DNA of 43,571 nt, from assembly GCA_902773675.1 (NCBI GenBank), contig CACYFN010000021.1:1-43571 (forward strand), given 5' to 3'. This document shows, piece by piece, positions 7,961-16,633 of this stretch. Source of the DNA: an uncultured Erysipelotrichaceae bacterium (GTDB lineage: Bacteria; Bacillota_I; Bacilli_A; RF39; UBA660). The notes beneath the pieces are model-generated. The model was not told the origin of the DNA. It made no database searches and was given only the letters and a program-made list of their open reading frames with translations. Each line of letters opens with the position of its first letter. Position 1 is the stretch's first letter. The translations under genes and the position numbers were made by a program.

Positions 7961-9150
7961 CCACATTCCCCACAGAATTTATCATTAGCACCTAATTCTG
8001 CACCACAATTAGTACAATGTTTAGGTCCTTGTGTTTCTATTTTAGTTCCACATTCTCCGCAGAATTTTCCTGTAACATTAGCTCCACAGTTTGGACAAGT
8101 TACTCCTGTTTTTGTTTCTGAATTTGTTTTTTGTGGTTCACTTTGCTGTTCTCCACCTTGCATATAGTTAAGGCCTCTGTCACCTGATGCTATGCCTCCA
8201 AAGGCATTTCCTGATGCCATATTCATCATACCAATTCCCATGAATCCATTAGCAGCACCATTAGAATTTTTACCAGCACTTTCAACTGCATTAGCATAAG
8301 CTCCAGTAAGAACACCTTGTTGTTGATATTGATCTCCACCAATTTCGTAATTTTTAACTTTTTCAGCTGATTCATCGTCAAGTGATACTGGTTCAAAGTT
8401 AATTGATACTAATTGAATTCCTCTATTACGAATGTTCTCATCAAATTTATTTTCTGCCATGATTTTTTTAATATCATTTGTTTTATTTTGAAGCTCTAAT
8501 ACTTCAACCTTATACTCATCACCACATAATCCATTCACTACACTAGCAATTGCAGAAATAATTTCAGAATGCATTTGAGATTCAAGTTTATCTTTTGTAT
8601 ATTCATCTGCAGTTCCAGCGATTTCTTGCATAAATGCAAATGGATCACATATTTTAAATGTATATGTACCATGAGCTCTAATTCCTACACTCATTCCCAT
8701 TTCTTTTTTAGTTCTAGCATTTAACATTGGGTGGCCCCAGTCTTTACACATAATAGGAGTATTAGTTCCAAACTTATTATCTAATATTTCTTTAATATTA
8801 AAGAAGAATACTGCTTGTTGTTTTGCAGATGCTCCATTATATGTAAATCTTTGCCACATTTCTTTAAACATACCACCAAAATCTCCGGCAAATAATGATG
8901 GTGTACTTGATGAATCAAATGTAAATATACCTTCTTCTGCTGATGCATCTACGATACGACCATTATCATAGATAATTGCACATTGTCCTGGACCTACAAT
9001 TATTGTAGAACCATTTGAAATAACTCCATTTGGTGTAGTGACTTTTTTCATTAAAATATTATTACCTAAATCTTCACAACGAATGGCCTCTTTCCATTGA
9101 TCATGTAATGTACTTCCTACAGCTCCTACTGCCGCTTTAATTAAACCCAT
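7948..9150 (-). CDS. SPFH/YdjI-type protein with two C-terminal zinc ribbons
   Basis: Member of the SPFH-like 'virion core/YdjI' family. The first 300 residues match that fold, including IRAHGTYTFKICDPFAFMQE and GIQLVSINFEPVSLDDESAE. A Gly/Asn/Met-rich linker follows, then two four-Cys ribbons at about residues 350-400 (CPNCG...FCGECG and CTNCG...FCGECG). In Bacillus, YdjI recruits PspA-type stress proteins to the membrane. There is no membrane helix here, but the next gene upstream (9166) encodes a membrane protein with the same kind of ribbon, 15 bp away, so the two probably work together. The exact function is not known from sequence. Confidence 0.85.
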   Translation of the reverse strand: MGLIKAAVGAVGSTLHDQWKEAIRCEDLGNNILMKKVTTPNGVISNGSTIIVGPGQCAIIYDNGRIVDASAEEGIFTFDSSSTPSLFAGDFGGMFKEMWQRFTYNGASAKQQAVFFFNIKEILDNKFGTNTPIMCKDWGHPMLNARTKKEMGMSVGIRAHGTYTFKICDPFAFMQEIAGTADEYTKDKLESQMHSEIISAIASVVNGLCGDEYKVEVLELQNKTNDIKKIMAENKFDENIRNRGIQLVSINFEPVSLDDESAEKVKNYEIGGDQYQQQGVLTGAYANAVESAGKNSNGAANGFMGIGMMNMASGNAFGGIASGDRGLNYMQGGEQQSEPQKTNSETKTGVTCPNCGANVTGKFCGECGTKIETQGPKHCTNCGAELGANDKFCGECGTKA

Positions 9151-9165
9151 ACCTTCACTCTCCTT

Positions 9166-9918
9166 TTAATAATCTTCACGATATGAACTCATGCACCAAT
9201 TTTTTAGGTTTAAATCTTCTAAACCAGTATGACAATAATCACAAGTCTTATTTCCTAGTTTAGTAAGAGGTGCTCCACAATTTGGGCAATGAATTCCTAT
9301 TACACGTGTATATTCTTTTACTTGGGTTATATCATATACATAAATAAATTCTACTGTATATCTTGTTTGTTTTTTATAATCAGAATAATTTTCTATTACT
9401 TTATTTCCTTTTTCTAATCTATAATAATATTCTAAGGAAGTTTGTACTGTTATAGTTGCTACTCCATCTTTTTTATTATATTTCTTTATGGCAAATGCAT
9501 GAAACTTTATATCATCATATTTAACATTTATTTTGCTTGATTTATAATCAGCAATTATTTCTTTTAGTTGTGATTTTAATAGTGGTAAATCTTTAGTAAC
9601 TTCTTTTTCTTCTAGTGTATTAAATATTGTTCTTAAACCAGTTTCTGCTTTATTATATAGTTCACTTTCATTAAAAGAGGGGAAATCTCTTTCAATGGAT
9701 GGAACTAATAATTTTGTCATACCACTTATGTGTTTCTGATTATATTTTGCATCGTGACTACCTTTTTTTATTTCATCAATAATACTTTTTAAATTAACAT
9801 CATTAAGTCCTAGTTTTCTGGCGCTTAATTTGATTTTACTCCATATTATGAGGAAAAGAATAAAGAAGAAACCTATTATTCCAATAATAGTTCCAAAAAA
9901 GATAACTAGTAATTTCAT
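9166..9918 (-). CDS. Membrane protein with Tim44-like domain and C-terminal zinc ribbon
   Basis: One N-terminal membrane helix (about residues 3-28), a helical and then beta-rich middle (about 70-210), and a C-terminal zinc ribbon with CPNCGAP and CDYCHTG. The middle resembles the NTF2-like Tim44-type domain found in many bacterial membrane proteins with ribbons. That is a fold-level impression, not a firm assignment. It lies 15 bp upstream of the SPFH gene and likely forms a two-gene operon with it, so a shared membrane-stress or quality-control task is plausible. The alternative is an uncharacterised ribbon protein without Tim44 relationship. Confidence 0.7.
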   Translation of the reverse strand: MKLLVIFFGTIIGIIGFFFILFLIIWSKIKLSARKLGLNDVNLKSIIDEIKKGSHDAKYNQKHISGMTKLLVPSIERDFPSFNESELYNKAETGLRTIFNTLEEKEVTKDLPLLKSQLKEIIADYKSSKINVKYDDIKFHAFAIKKYNKKDGVATITVQTSLEYYYRLEKGNKVIENYSDYKKQTRYTVEFIYVYDITQVKEYTRVIGIHCPNCGAPLTKLGNKTCDYCHTGLEDLNLKNWCMSSYREDY

Positions 9919-9958
9919 TTATGCATACCTCTCTATACATCTTATATTATATATTAAT

Positions 9959-10564
9959 TTATAAATTATTACAAGTATTATTTTTAAATTTAGAGATGCT
10001 TATTCCATCGCCAATTTTTAGAAATTCTGTATCAAATTCTTCATTACTTTTTAAAAATTCTATATACTTTCTGATTTTTTTTACTAATTGTAATGTATTC
10101 CGATTATGAGTTTTACTATCATCTTCTACTAAGCCATGAAAAGATAGATTATCGGTTATGATTACTCCGTTTTTATCTAAATTTATTTTATATTTTTCAA
10201 AAAATTTTATATATTGGCTTTTAGCTGCATCTATAAATATTAAGTCATATTTACCATCTATATTTGTTTCTAAGGCATCACCATGTATTATATTTATTCT
10301 GTCTTCTAAATTATTATCTTTGATATTTTTTACTGCTTCTTTGTACATATTATTATCACGTTCGATAGTGGTTACTTCGATATCATTATTTATACTAGCG
10401 AAGCGAATTGCTGAATAACCGATTGCTGAACCTATTTCTAATATTTTTTTTACGTTATTATTTTTTATATATTCAAGTATATATTCGATACCACTATCTT
10501 GCATAATTGGTACATGGTTATTTTTTGCATATGTTTTTATTTTATCTAGTTGTATTCGTACCAT
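9959..10564 (-). CDS. trmR: tRNA 5-hydroxyuridine O-methyltransferase (TrmR/YrrM type)
   Basis: Class I SAM-dependent O-methyltransferase of family 3. The SAM-binding motif is VKKILEIGSAIGYSA (about residues 38-52), the acidic end of beta-2 is TTIERD, and the metal/substrate site is YDLIFIDAAKSQY followed by ITDNLSFHGLV. In Bacillus the neighbour of mltG in this order is YrrM/TrmR, which methylates 5-hydroxyuridine at the wobble position to 5-methoxyuridine. It overlaps the end of mltG by 19 bases and has a strong AAGGAAGG ribosome site. Last gene of the ireB-ruvX-yrzB-mltG-trmR operon. Confidence 0.88.
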   Translation of the reverse strand: MVRIQLDKIKTYAKNNHVPIMQDSGIEYILEYIKNNNVKKILEIGSAIGYSAIRFASINNDIEVTTIERDNNMYKEAVKNIKDNNLEDRINIIHGDALETNIDGKYDLIFIDAAKSQYIKFFEKYKINLDKNGVIITDNLSFHGLVEDDSKTHNRNTLQLVKKIRKYIEFLKSNEEFDTEFLKIGDGISISKFKNNTCNNL

Positions 10565-11622
10565 AATCCTTCCTTCTTTAATTCTTGTATTTTTGCGTTA
10601 TGTTCATTGATATTTTTGGTAAAATATGTTTTTTGATTCTTATCTGATACAAAGAAGTAATAATCATTTTCTTCTGGATAAAGAGAGGCTTTTATTGATT
10701 CTATACTTGGACTACATATTGGTCCTATTGGAAGCTTTCCTGCCATAGTACTTACTCTGGTATTATATCCGTTATCATCGTTTAATTCTGATGTACTTAA
10801 ATCTCTTTCACTCATTCTTACTTTTGATCCATAATATGTTGTTACATCGCTACCTAAATTCATGTTACTATTTAATCTATTATATAATACTCCAGCAATA
10901 GAAGTTCTATCTTCTTCTGTTACTCCTTCAAGTTCTATAATTGAAGCGAGTGTTAGTACTTGATGAATTGTATAATCATTATTTTCTATTTTTTCTTTAT
11001 ATGCAGATAATTTTTTATCCATTTGATTTAATAATGTATTAAATATTGTTTCAACTGTTACATCTTTATTTTTAAATTGATATGTATCTGGATATAAATA
11101 TCCTTCTAATTTATAATATAATTTATCATTTTTGATTTCTTCGGTTATGAACCAATATTTATCTATGATACTATTAATATATTCATCATTATTAAGTTGA
11201 TTAATGATATCTTCTTCTGTATTATTTGTTTTAGTTGTTATAGTGTTTATTATATCATAGAAATTATAACCTTCTTTAAATGTAATGTTTACTACAGTTG
11301 GATCTATTGTATTATTAGATAATGTATCAATTATCTCTTGAACACTCATACTTTTTTTTAAATTATAAACTCCTGGTTTAATAGAGGATATTTTATTTAA
11401 TTTTAAATATACTTTATACCAAAATTCTGATTTTATTAATCCCTTGTTATATAATTCATCTGAAATTGAATAAAATCTACTTCCTTCTTTTACTTCAAAT
11501 TCAATTATTTTATTATCATTACTAACCGCTTTTATTCCATTATAATATAATAATACTCCTACACATACTAATATTACTATAATGGAAATCATCCCACTTA
11601 TTCCTATTATTATTTTTTTCAT
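10546..11622 (-). CDS. mltG: Endolytic murein transglycosylase MltG (YceG-like)
   Basis: Cuts nascent glycan strands in the membrane-proximal wall and thereby limits their length. An N-terminal membrane helix (about residues 4-28) is followed by a LysM-like region and the YceG catalytic domain, with the active-site Glu in LASIIELEGVTEEDR and the downstream AGVLYNRL, DVTTYYG and GPICSPS blocks. At 358 residues the length is normal. Position between the DUF1292 gene and trmR matches Bacillus yrrL. Confidence 0.95.
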   Translation of the reverse strand: MKKIIIGISGMISIIVILVCVGVLLYYNGIKAVSNDNKIIEFEVKEGSRFYSISDELYNKGLIKSEFWYKVYLKLNKISSIKPGVYNLKKSMSVQEIIDTLSNNTIDPTVVNITFKEGYNFYDIINTITTKTNNTEEDIINQLNNDEYINSIIDKYWFITEEIKNDKLYYKLEGYLYPDTYQFKNKDVTVETIFNTLLNQMDKKLSAYKEKIENNDYTIHQVLTLASIIELEGVTEEDRTSIAGVLYNRLNSNMNLGSDVTTYYGSKVRMSERDLSTSELNDDNGYNTRVSTMAGKLPIGPICSPSIESIKASLYPEENDYYFFVSDKNQKTYFTKNINEHNAKIQELKKEGLWYEYN

Positions 11623-11642
11623 ACAAATAAAAGAGTAATAAA

Positions 11643-11939
11643 TTACTCTTTATTTCCTCCTTCATTTGCTTTGTTTGCTTCATTTTGTAATTCTTCTAAT
11701 ATAGTTTCAATAATTTTCCATTCTTTATCTGATTCAATTGGAAGTAGTTTTGTTTCTTCTTCGTTTGGGTTATAAATTGATGCATATACTTTGGTATTTC
11801 CCTCTTCATCAAGAGTATTATCTGTATATACTATATAGTTTTTCTTTGTTTCATCAGATTCAAATGTAAATAATACTTCACATTCTACTTCTTTTCCTTC
11901 ATCATTTGTAACTTTAAATGTCATTATTTCATCTTTCAT
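11643..11939 (-). CDS. DUF1292 family protein (YrzB-like)
   Basis: Small acidic protein of DUF1292; biochemical role unknown. Typical features are the N-terminal FKVTNDEGKEVECEVLFTFE and the central KNYIVYTDNTLDEEGNTKVYAS strand pattern, followed by an acidic C terminus. It lies between ruvX and mltG exactly as yrzB does in Bacillus, four bases after ruvX, so it is part of the operon. Confidence 0.9.
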   Translation of the reverse strand: MKDEIMTFKVTNDEGKEVECEVLFTFESDETKKNYIVYTDNTLDEEGNTKVYASIYNPNEEETKLLPIESDKEWKIIETILEELQNEANKANEGGNKE

Positions 11940-11943
11940 AAAT

Positions 11944-12363
11944 TTAGTCCTTTCTTCTATCTAAATATGTTTGAAGTATAATATTTGCAGCTAATGCATC
12001 TATTTTCTTTTTTCTTTTTTTTCGTGACATATCTGCTTCTAATAAATAATTGGTAGCTTCAACTGTACTTAATCTTTCATCTTGCATTATTACTTCAATT
12101 CTAAACCATTCAAATAATTTTTCTTTGAATTTTAATGTAGTTTCTCCTCTATCTCCTATTGTATTATTCATATTTTTAGGAAATCCTAGAATTATTTTTA
12201 CAATGTTATATTCTTCTATAATTTTTTTTAGTTCTGGATATAATGAGTCATAATCACTATCTTTAAATCTTATGATTGTAAGTGTATTAGCAATTGTAAG
12301 TGTTGTATCACTAATTGATACTCCTAATGTTTTTGTTCCTAAATCTAATCCTAAATAGCGCAT
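11944..12363 (-). CDS. ruvX: YqgF/RuvX family RNase H-fold nuclease (pre-16S rRNA processing)
   Basis: RNase H-like protein implicated in maturation of the 5' end of 16S rRNA, earlier annotated as a Holliday-junction resolvase. The start LGLDLGTKTLGVSISD carries the first acidic residue, IILGFPKNMN and the VIMQDERLSTVEA segment carry later conserved positions, and the C-terminal IDALAANIILQTYLD is typical. At 139 residues the length is normal. Its start overlaps the ireB stop (TAATG), so the two are translationally coupled. Confidence 0.94.
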   Translation of the reverse strand: MRYLGLDLGTKTLGVSISDTTLTIANTLTIIRFKDSDYDSLYPELKKIIEEYNIVKIILGFPKNMNNTIGDRGETTLKFKEKLFEWFRIEVIMQDERLSTVEATNYLLEADMSRKKRKKKIDALAANIILQTYLDRRKD

Positions 12364-12605
12364 TAATTACTTAAATACTTTTTAACAATTACTTCTAGTA
12401 TTTCTGTTCTTTCAAACTTCGTTATTTTATTTCTTGCTTCTTTATGACTTGAAATATATCCTGGATCTCCACTCATTAAATATCCAACAATTTGATTAAT
12501 TGCATTATATCCTCTATCATCTAGAATGGTTGCAACTTCTTTAATTGTCTCTGCAATTAATTCTTCTTGAAAATCACTTGAATTGTATGTTTTTGTCTTA
12601 TCCAT
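12363..12605 (-). CDS. ireB: IreB family regulatory phosphoprotein (DUF965)
   Basis: Small cytosolic protein; in Enterococcus it is a substrate of the PASTA kinase IreK and a negative regulator of cephalosporin resistance. The full family pattern is visible: TIKEVATILDDRGYNAINQIVGYLMSGDPGYISSHKEARNKI (conserved GYNPINQIVGYLLSGDP block in relatives). Eighty residues, with a TY near the N terminus that fits the phosphorylated Thr region. First gene of the ireB-ruvX-yrzB-mltG-trmR operon; alaS, usual upstream partner, is not present. Confidence 0.94.
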   Translation of the reverse strand: MDKTKTYNSSDFQEELIAETIKEVATILDDRGYNAINQIVGYLMSGDPGYISSHKEARNKITKFERTEILEVIVKKYLSN

Positions 12606-12671
12606 AAAATCACGTCCTCTCTTATGAATTCAATTATATTTTATCATGCATATTTTACTTTGTAAAGAAAC

Positions 12672-12699
12672 ATTATACAAATTTGTCTAAATTTGACAA
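12672..12699 (-). promoter_or_regulatory. Predicted promoter of the ireB-ruvX-yrzB-mltG-trmR operon
   Basis: On the minus strand TTGTCA and TATAAT are 16 bases apart, about 65 bases before the ireB start. A second possible promoter (TTTACA-17-TAAAAT) lies just downstream. Confidence 0.55.
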
Positions 12700-12724
12700 A
12701 AAAAGGTATTTTTTTACCTTTTTA
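12698..12724 (-). terminator. Intrinsic terminator after the surface-protein gene at 12714
   Basis: On the minus strand AAAAAGGTA and TACCTTTTT form a hairpin followed by T residues, overlapping the stop codon and lying directly before the ireB promoter. Confidence 0.7.
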
Positions 12725-13961
12725 CGTTTCTTATTTTTATTAATAATACCATTATTGATAATAGCATAAATCCACATATTCCACTTAATAAATAAATGGT
12801 TGTTTTATATTTTTTGTTTTCTATTGTTAAATTATTTATTAATGCACTATCATATCTTTGAATACTAGACTCTTTTTTATCATATTTATACCATCCAATA
12901 TTACCATTATCTACATTCATTCCATATATTAGGTAATAGTCACTATTTTTATCTTTTTGATAAGCTGTTATATTTACATCATTAATATCTATATTTGTCT
13001 TTTGATAATCTTGTGGAATATTTTTTGCATCCATTTCATATATTACTATATTATTATTAAATGATACTTCATTATATAATGTATATTTCCCATCTTCATA
13101 AATATATAAATTAATATTTCCTTTTTGATCTTTTATTCCAACTAAAGTATATCCTGTTACTTCACTATAATAAGTAGGAAGTTCTATAGTTTTTTCTTCT
13201 TCATCTATTTCATATTTATATTCCATTGTACTTGGTGAATAGTAACTACTTACTTGTGGAAGGGCATTTGCTTGTTTAACTAAACTTACATCTTTATCAT
13301 TAATTCTAACTATAATTGGTTCTTCTTTAACATTAACATTTAATTTATATTCTTTTTGATATCCATTTTCTGCTGTTACTACAATGTTTAATGTGTTTAA
13401 TCCTTCAAATACAGCTATTTCACCTATTCCATTAATTGATGCATTAGAGTCTTGTGGAGTTGCTTGAATATTTATAGTAGCAGTCCCTTCAGGAGCATTT
13501 ACTGTATACTCTGTTGTACCAGGATCAAATGCTGGTTCTAATTCTAAATCTGAGATATTTAATGACTTTAATGAGTTATTTGATGATACTTGTTTTGGTG
13601 CTTGTTTTTCTACTACATTAATAGTAATAGATTTACTACCTAAATCGACATCATTTCCTGCACCATCAGAAAGTGATGATGATGATACTGTTATAGTTGC
13701 ACTACCTGTTTTTTTGGCATTAAATGTAATTGAGCCATTTGGTTCTATCCATAATGAATTATTACCACTAGAAAGTACTGATGCATTGGAAGATGATATA
13801 TTTACCCTTCCTGTTACATCACTACCTTTTACATATATTGTTACATTAGATCCAACTGTAACACTTTTTGAACTTGCACTTACACTAAAAGATGCAGCAT
13901 TTATTTTTACGATTGGTATTAAGAATAATACCATAAAGAATAATAATTTTTTATACTTCAT
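12714..13961 (-). CDS. Secreted/membrane-anchored protein with Ig-like and cadherin-like beta-sandwich domains
   Basis: An N-terminal signal peptide (about residues 1-22) ends at INAAS. An Ig-like (BIG-type) domain spans about 23-115, with strand pattern VTVGSNVTIYVKG and SATITVSS. A cadherin-like beta-sandwich domain spans about 128-212 (LKSLNISDLELEPAFDPGTTEY...NGYQKEYKLNV). An uncharacterised extracellular region follows, then a C-terminal membrane helix and a short basic tail (about 385-415). It lies 9 bp after the dockerin-bearing glucosaminidase gene and shares the cadherin-like domain with it. It may be the membrane anchor or partner for that enzyme; this is inference. The Ig-like domain is shorter than a classical cohesin. 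Confidence 0.85.
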   Translation of the reverse strand: MKYKKLLFFMVLFLIPIVKINAASFSVSASSKSVTVGSNVTIYVKGSDVTGRVNISSSNASVLSSGNNSLWIEPNGSITFNAKKTGSATITVSSSSLSDGAGNDVDLGSKSITINVVEKQAPKQVSSNNSLKSLNISDLELEPAFDPGTTEYTVNAPEGTATINIQATPQDSNASINGIGEIAVFEGLNTLNIVVTAENGYQKEYKLNVNVKEEPIIVRINDKDVSLVKQANALPQVSSYYSPSTMEYKYEIDEEEKTIELPTYYSEVTGYTLVGIKDQKGNINLYIYEDGKYTLYNEVSFNNNIVIYEMDAKNIPQDYQKTNIDINDVNITAYQKDKNSDYYLIYGMNVDNGNIGWYKYDKKESSIQRYDSALINNLTIENKKYKTTIYLLSGICGFMLLSIMVLLIKIRNVKR

Positions 13962-13970
13962 AAATTCCTC

Positions 13971-15773
13971 CTATTGACTTATATTATAAGTTCCCATTAT
14001 ATTATTTTTAATAAGTACATAATCACTTGCTTTTACGCTACCATCTCTATTTACATCTGCTGCTTTTAAGTATGCACCGTTTAATGATTTATTACCCATT
14101 ATATGATTTTTAATGTTTACATAATCACTTGCTTTAATACTTCCATCACCATTGACATCACCAAATATAACTATATAGTATTCTTTTGTTTCATTACCAC
14201 TTGTAATTGTTACTTTATCTCCAGTAGCAGCTCCACCATTTTTTTCAAATCCATTTGTGTCTTTAATTGATACGCTAACTCCAGATGTTACGCTTGCAAT
14301 TTTATTTTTTATATCATTAGTATTAGTACCTATATTTATTCCGCTTAAGTAAGTACCATCTGATTTAATTCCTGATGCATTTACTACTTCGGATACTGCT
14401 ACACTTTGAACTACTTGATTACTATTTCCATTATCTGGTACTGTTGTTCCTTGTTTATATATGGTTAATGTATATGTTCTTTTAGCTCCATTACCAGCTG
14501 TTACGTCTAGATTTACTTTGGTTGAATCTCCATTTAAATTAATAGTTCCGCCACCCGATACTTGAGATGTATTAGCTACTTTAACATAATCTATATTAAC
14601 ACTTGTAGTAGAAGATAATACTGTTACAGAATAATCTGTTTTAGCGCTATCAAATCCTGATACTAGTGCTCCATTTACTGTTATTTTTTTGAGCCAATTA
14701 TTTGGATTTCCAGGATTTGGAAGAGATGTTTCATTTGATTGATCTTGCCATACTGTTACATAAAATTCAAAGTTAGCATTCTTATAGTTAGAATCTGTTT
14801 TATATGCTTTAAATATCATATTTCCTTCGGTTACTGGAGCAGATACATTTTGCATATATTGATGATTTGCCCAACAAGTACCTGTTGCATCCCACTTTTG
14901 TAAGTATAATGTATCTTGTCCATCATTTATATATCCATTAGCGACAAATTTTGCACCTTCAATGATTGCAATATATTCAGTATTCCAATTTCTACTTTGG
15001 GCATATTTAAGCCCATTAGTTATTACTTCTGAACTTGTTTTTCCATTTGCTTGAACGTTAAAATAATTATAATATCCTTCATAACCTGGATAAGTACCTG
15101 ATACTAATGGTCCCTTGTTTCTTCCTTGTTCTAGACGCATACGGGCAGCTAGGAAGTAAGCATTTAGATTATTTACTTCAGCTGCTTCTTTTATTACTTC
15201 AGAATACAATTTTGTAGATCCTGGACAATTATTATTCCTCATAAAGGAATTCCCTAAAATACTTTCTATTCCTTCAATTGTGTAAGAACCACTATTATGA
15301 TTTAAATTTTCAAAAGCAAATATATCTGATTCATTTAAAAAATTTAAAGAATTTAAATAATATCTTATTACATCTCTATTGGCTATATACCAAGATCCTC
15401 CACTGTATCCTTCAAATTCATTTGTGTAATAATTATATGACCATGAATCTGTAGATTTATATCCATCATATGAATCTACTAGACATCTATCTTTTATATT
15501 TCTATATGTATCATAATATTCAAGTTCTACCATTGTATTAAAGTTTAGGGTTGCTCCATAATTTTTTTTGGAACATATATATTGCCCATTAAAATTATCT
15601 GGTCTTTTAGCAACAAATATAGCATTTGGATATATATTATGAAGTGCTTGTATTTTACTTTTATAGCTATCTGGAAATTTATTTAATTCTTCTTCATAGT
15701 TTAAAGCACTTATTTTATTTATAGATATTATACTTAACAATATTAATAATAAATAAGAGATTTTTTTCTTCAA
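13971..15773 (-). CDS. Secreted endo-beta-N-acetylglucosaminidase with cadherin-like and dockerin domains
   Basis: Peptidoglycan hydrolase of the LytD-type glucosaminidase group. Signal peptide at residues 1-23. The catalytic region (about 150-330) has Glu215 in AARMRLEQG and the block SGTYPGYEGYYNYFNV, with TLYLQKWDATGTCWANHQYMQN further on. A cadherin-like beta-sandwich domain lies at about 362-445. A C-terminal dockerin type I domain (about 537-600) has two calcium loops, DVNGDGSIKASDYV and DVNRDGSVKASDYV. Start is TTG behind GAGGTGG. A dockerin implies docking to a cohesin-bearing scaffold, which I cannot identify here. It is cotranscribed with the membrane protein downstream. Confidence 0.88.
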   Translation of the reverse strand: MKKKISYLLLILLSIISINKISALNYEEELNKFPDSYKSKIQALHNIYPNAIFVAKRPDNFNGQYICSKKNYGATLNFNTMVELEYYDTYRNIKDRCLVDSYDGYKSTDSWSYNYYTNEFEGYSGGSWYIANRDVIRYYLNSLNFLNESDIFAFENLNHNSGSYTIEGIESILGNSFMRNNNCPGSTKLYSEVIKEAAEVNNLNAYFLAARMRLEQGRNKGPLVSGTYPGYEGYYNYFNVQANGKTSSEVITNGLKYAQSRNWNTEYIAIIEGAKFVANGYINDGQDTLYLQKWDATGTCWANHQYMQNVSAPVTEGNMIFKAYKTDSNYKNANFEFYVTVWQDQSNETSLPNPGNPNNWLKKITVNGALVSGFDSAKTDYSVTVLSSTTSVNIDYVKVANTSQVSGGGTINLNGDSTKVNLDVTAGNGAKRTYTLTIYKQGTTVPDNGNSNQVVQSVAVSEVVNASGIKSDGTYLSGINIGTNTNDIKNKIASVTSGVSVSIKDTNGFEKNGGAATGDKVTITSGNETKEYYIVIFGDVNGDGSIKASDYVNIKNHIMGNKSLNGAYLKAADVNRDGSVKASDYVLIKNNIMGTYNISQ

Positions 15774-15833
15774 AGCATACCACCTCTACTTCTTATAATT
15801 ATAGCAAATTTTTATTAAAAAGTATATAAGAAA

Positions 15834-15855
15834 AAGATAGGTATCTATCTTTTAT
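15834..15855 (-). terminator. Intrinsic terminator after rsmD
   Basis: On the minus strand AAAAGATAG and CTATCTTTT form a hairpin with a four-base loop followed by T-rich sequence, overlapping the rsmD stop. Confidence 0.65.
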
Positions 15856-16375
15856 AAATTCTAATATATTTGTCACCATATTTTTTTTCTTTAATAATGT
15901 TATAATTACTTTTAAATATTTCTGATTCATATTCACATACAATAATTCCATTAATATTTAGCAAGTCAAATTTTTCTATTAATTCAATACTTTTATTTAT
16001 TAAGTTTAATTTATATGGTGGATCTAGGAATATTATATCAAATTTAATATTATTGTTTTTAAAATAATTTAATGCTTCTATATAGTCTTGTTTTAATATA
16101 ATTACTTCTTCATTAATATTTTTAGTATTTTCTTTAATTATATGTATTAATTTTATATTATTATCTACAAAATAACATTTAGTTGAGCCATTAGAAATTG
16201 CTTCTATACCTAAAGAACCACTACCAGCAAATAAATCTAGTATTACACTATTTTTTAGATAGTTTTGGATACTCCCAAATAATGATTCTTTTACTCGATC
16301 CATGGTAGGTCTTGTACCTTGTATATCAAATCCTATTAAATTTTTTCCTTTATATTTACCACTTATTACACGCAT
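15845..16375 (-). CDS. rsmD: 16S rRNA (guanine966-N2)-methyltransferase RsmD
   Basis: SAM-dependent N2-methyltransferase that modifies G966 of 16S rRNA on the assembling 30S subunit. It starts MRVISGKYKGKNL, carries RPTMDRVKESLF, the SAM motif VILDLFAGSGSLGIEA and the catalytic IIFLDPPY (DPPY-type motif). At 176 residues the length is normal. It follows ylbE- and ylbD-like genes, as ylbH does in Bacillus, though ylbF and ylbG are missing here. Confidence 0.95.
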   Translation of the reverse strand: MRVISGKYKGKNLIGFDIQGTRPTMDRVKESLFGSIQNYLKNSVILDLFAGSGSLGIEAISNGSTKCYFVDNNIKLIHIIKENTKNINEEVIILKQDYIEALNYFKNNNIKFDIIFLDPPYKLNLINKSIELIEKFDLLNINGIIVCEYESEIFKSNYNIIKEKKYGDKYIRIYKR

Positions 16376-16411
16376 ATTTATCCCTCAGATATATTTTATC
16401 ATAAATAATAA

Positions 16412-16633
16412 TTATTTAAAAGCAGATAATACATTACTTAACATATCTACTGTATCTATTGCTTTTTTTATTTTATCAGTTGGTCTTAGATGATATTTAG
16501 TTTTTACTTCTTCTACAAATTCATTAAATTTATCTGGATTACGATTTAGTATTTTATACCAATAGGAGTTTTCATGGAGATATTTAAAATATATAGGATT
16601 ACTTCTTAATTTAAATTGTAATTCGATATTCAT
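16412..16633 (-). CDS. YlbE-like protein
   Basis: Small basic protein of the YlbE-like family, function unknown. The conserved core is visible: FKYLHENSYWYKILNRNPDKFNEF. Seventy-three residues, close to the Bacillus length. Its start overlaps the stop of the upstream ylbD-like gene, and it precedes rsmD, the same order as in Bacillus. Confidence 0.8.
   Translation of the reverse strand: MNIELQFKLRSNPIYFKYLHENSYWYKILNRNPDKFNEFVEEVKTKYHLRPTDKIKKAIDTVDMLSNVLSAFK

Noticed and set aside
7868-8167. Plus-strand open frame of 99 codons over the SPFH gene end
   Set aside because: It lies opposite the zinc-ribbon coding region of a well-supported minus-strand gene, has no ribosome site and a proline/serine composition typical of an antisense frame.
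13870-13961. Cohesin domain at the front of the 12714-13961 protein
   Set aside because: The domain is about 92 residues with a BIG/Ig-like strand pattern, shorter than a cohesin, and lacks recognisable cohesin motifs; kept only as a possible anchor by context.
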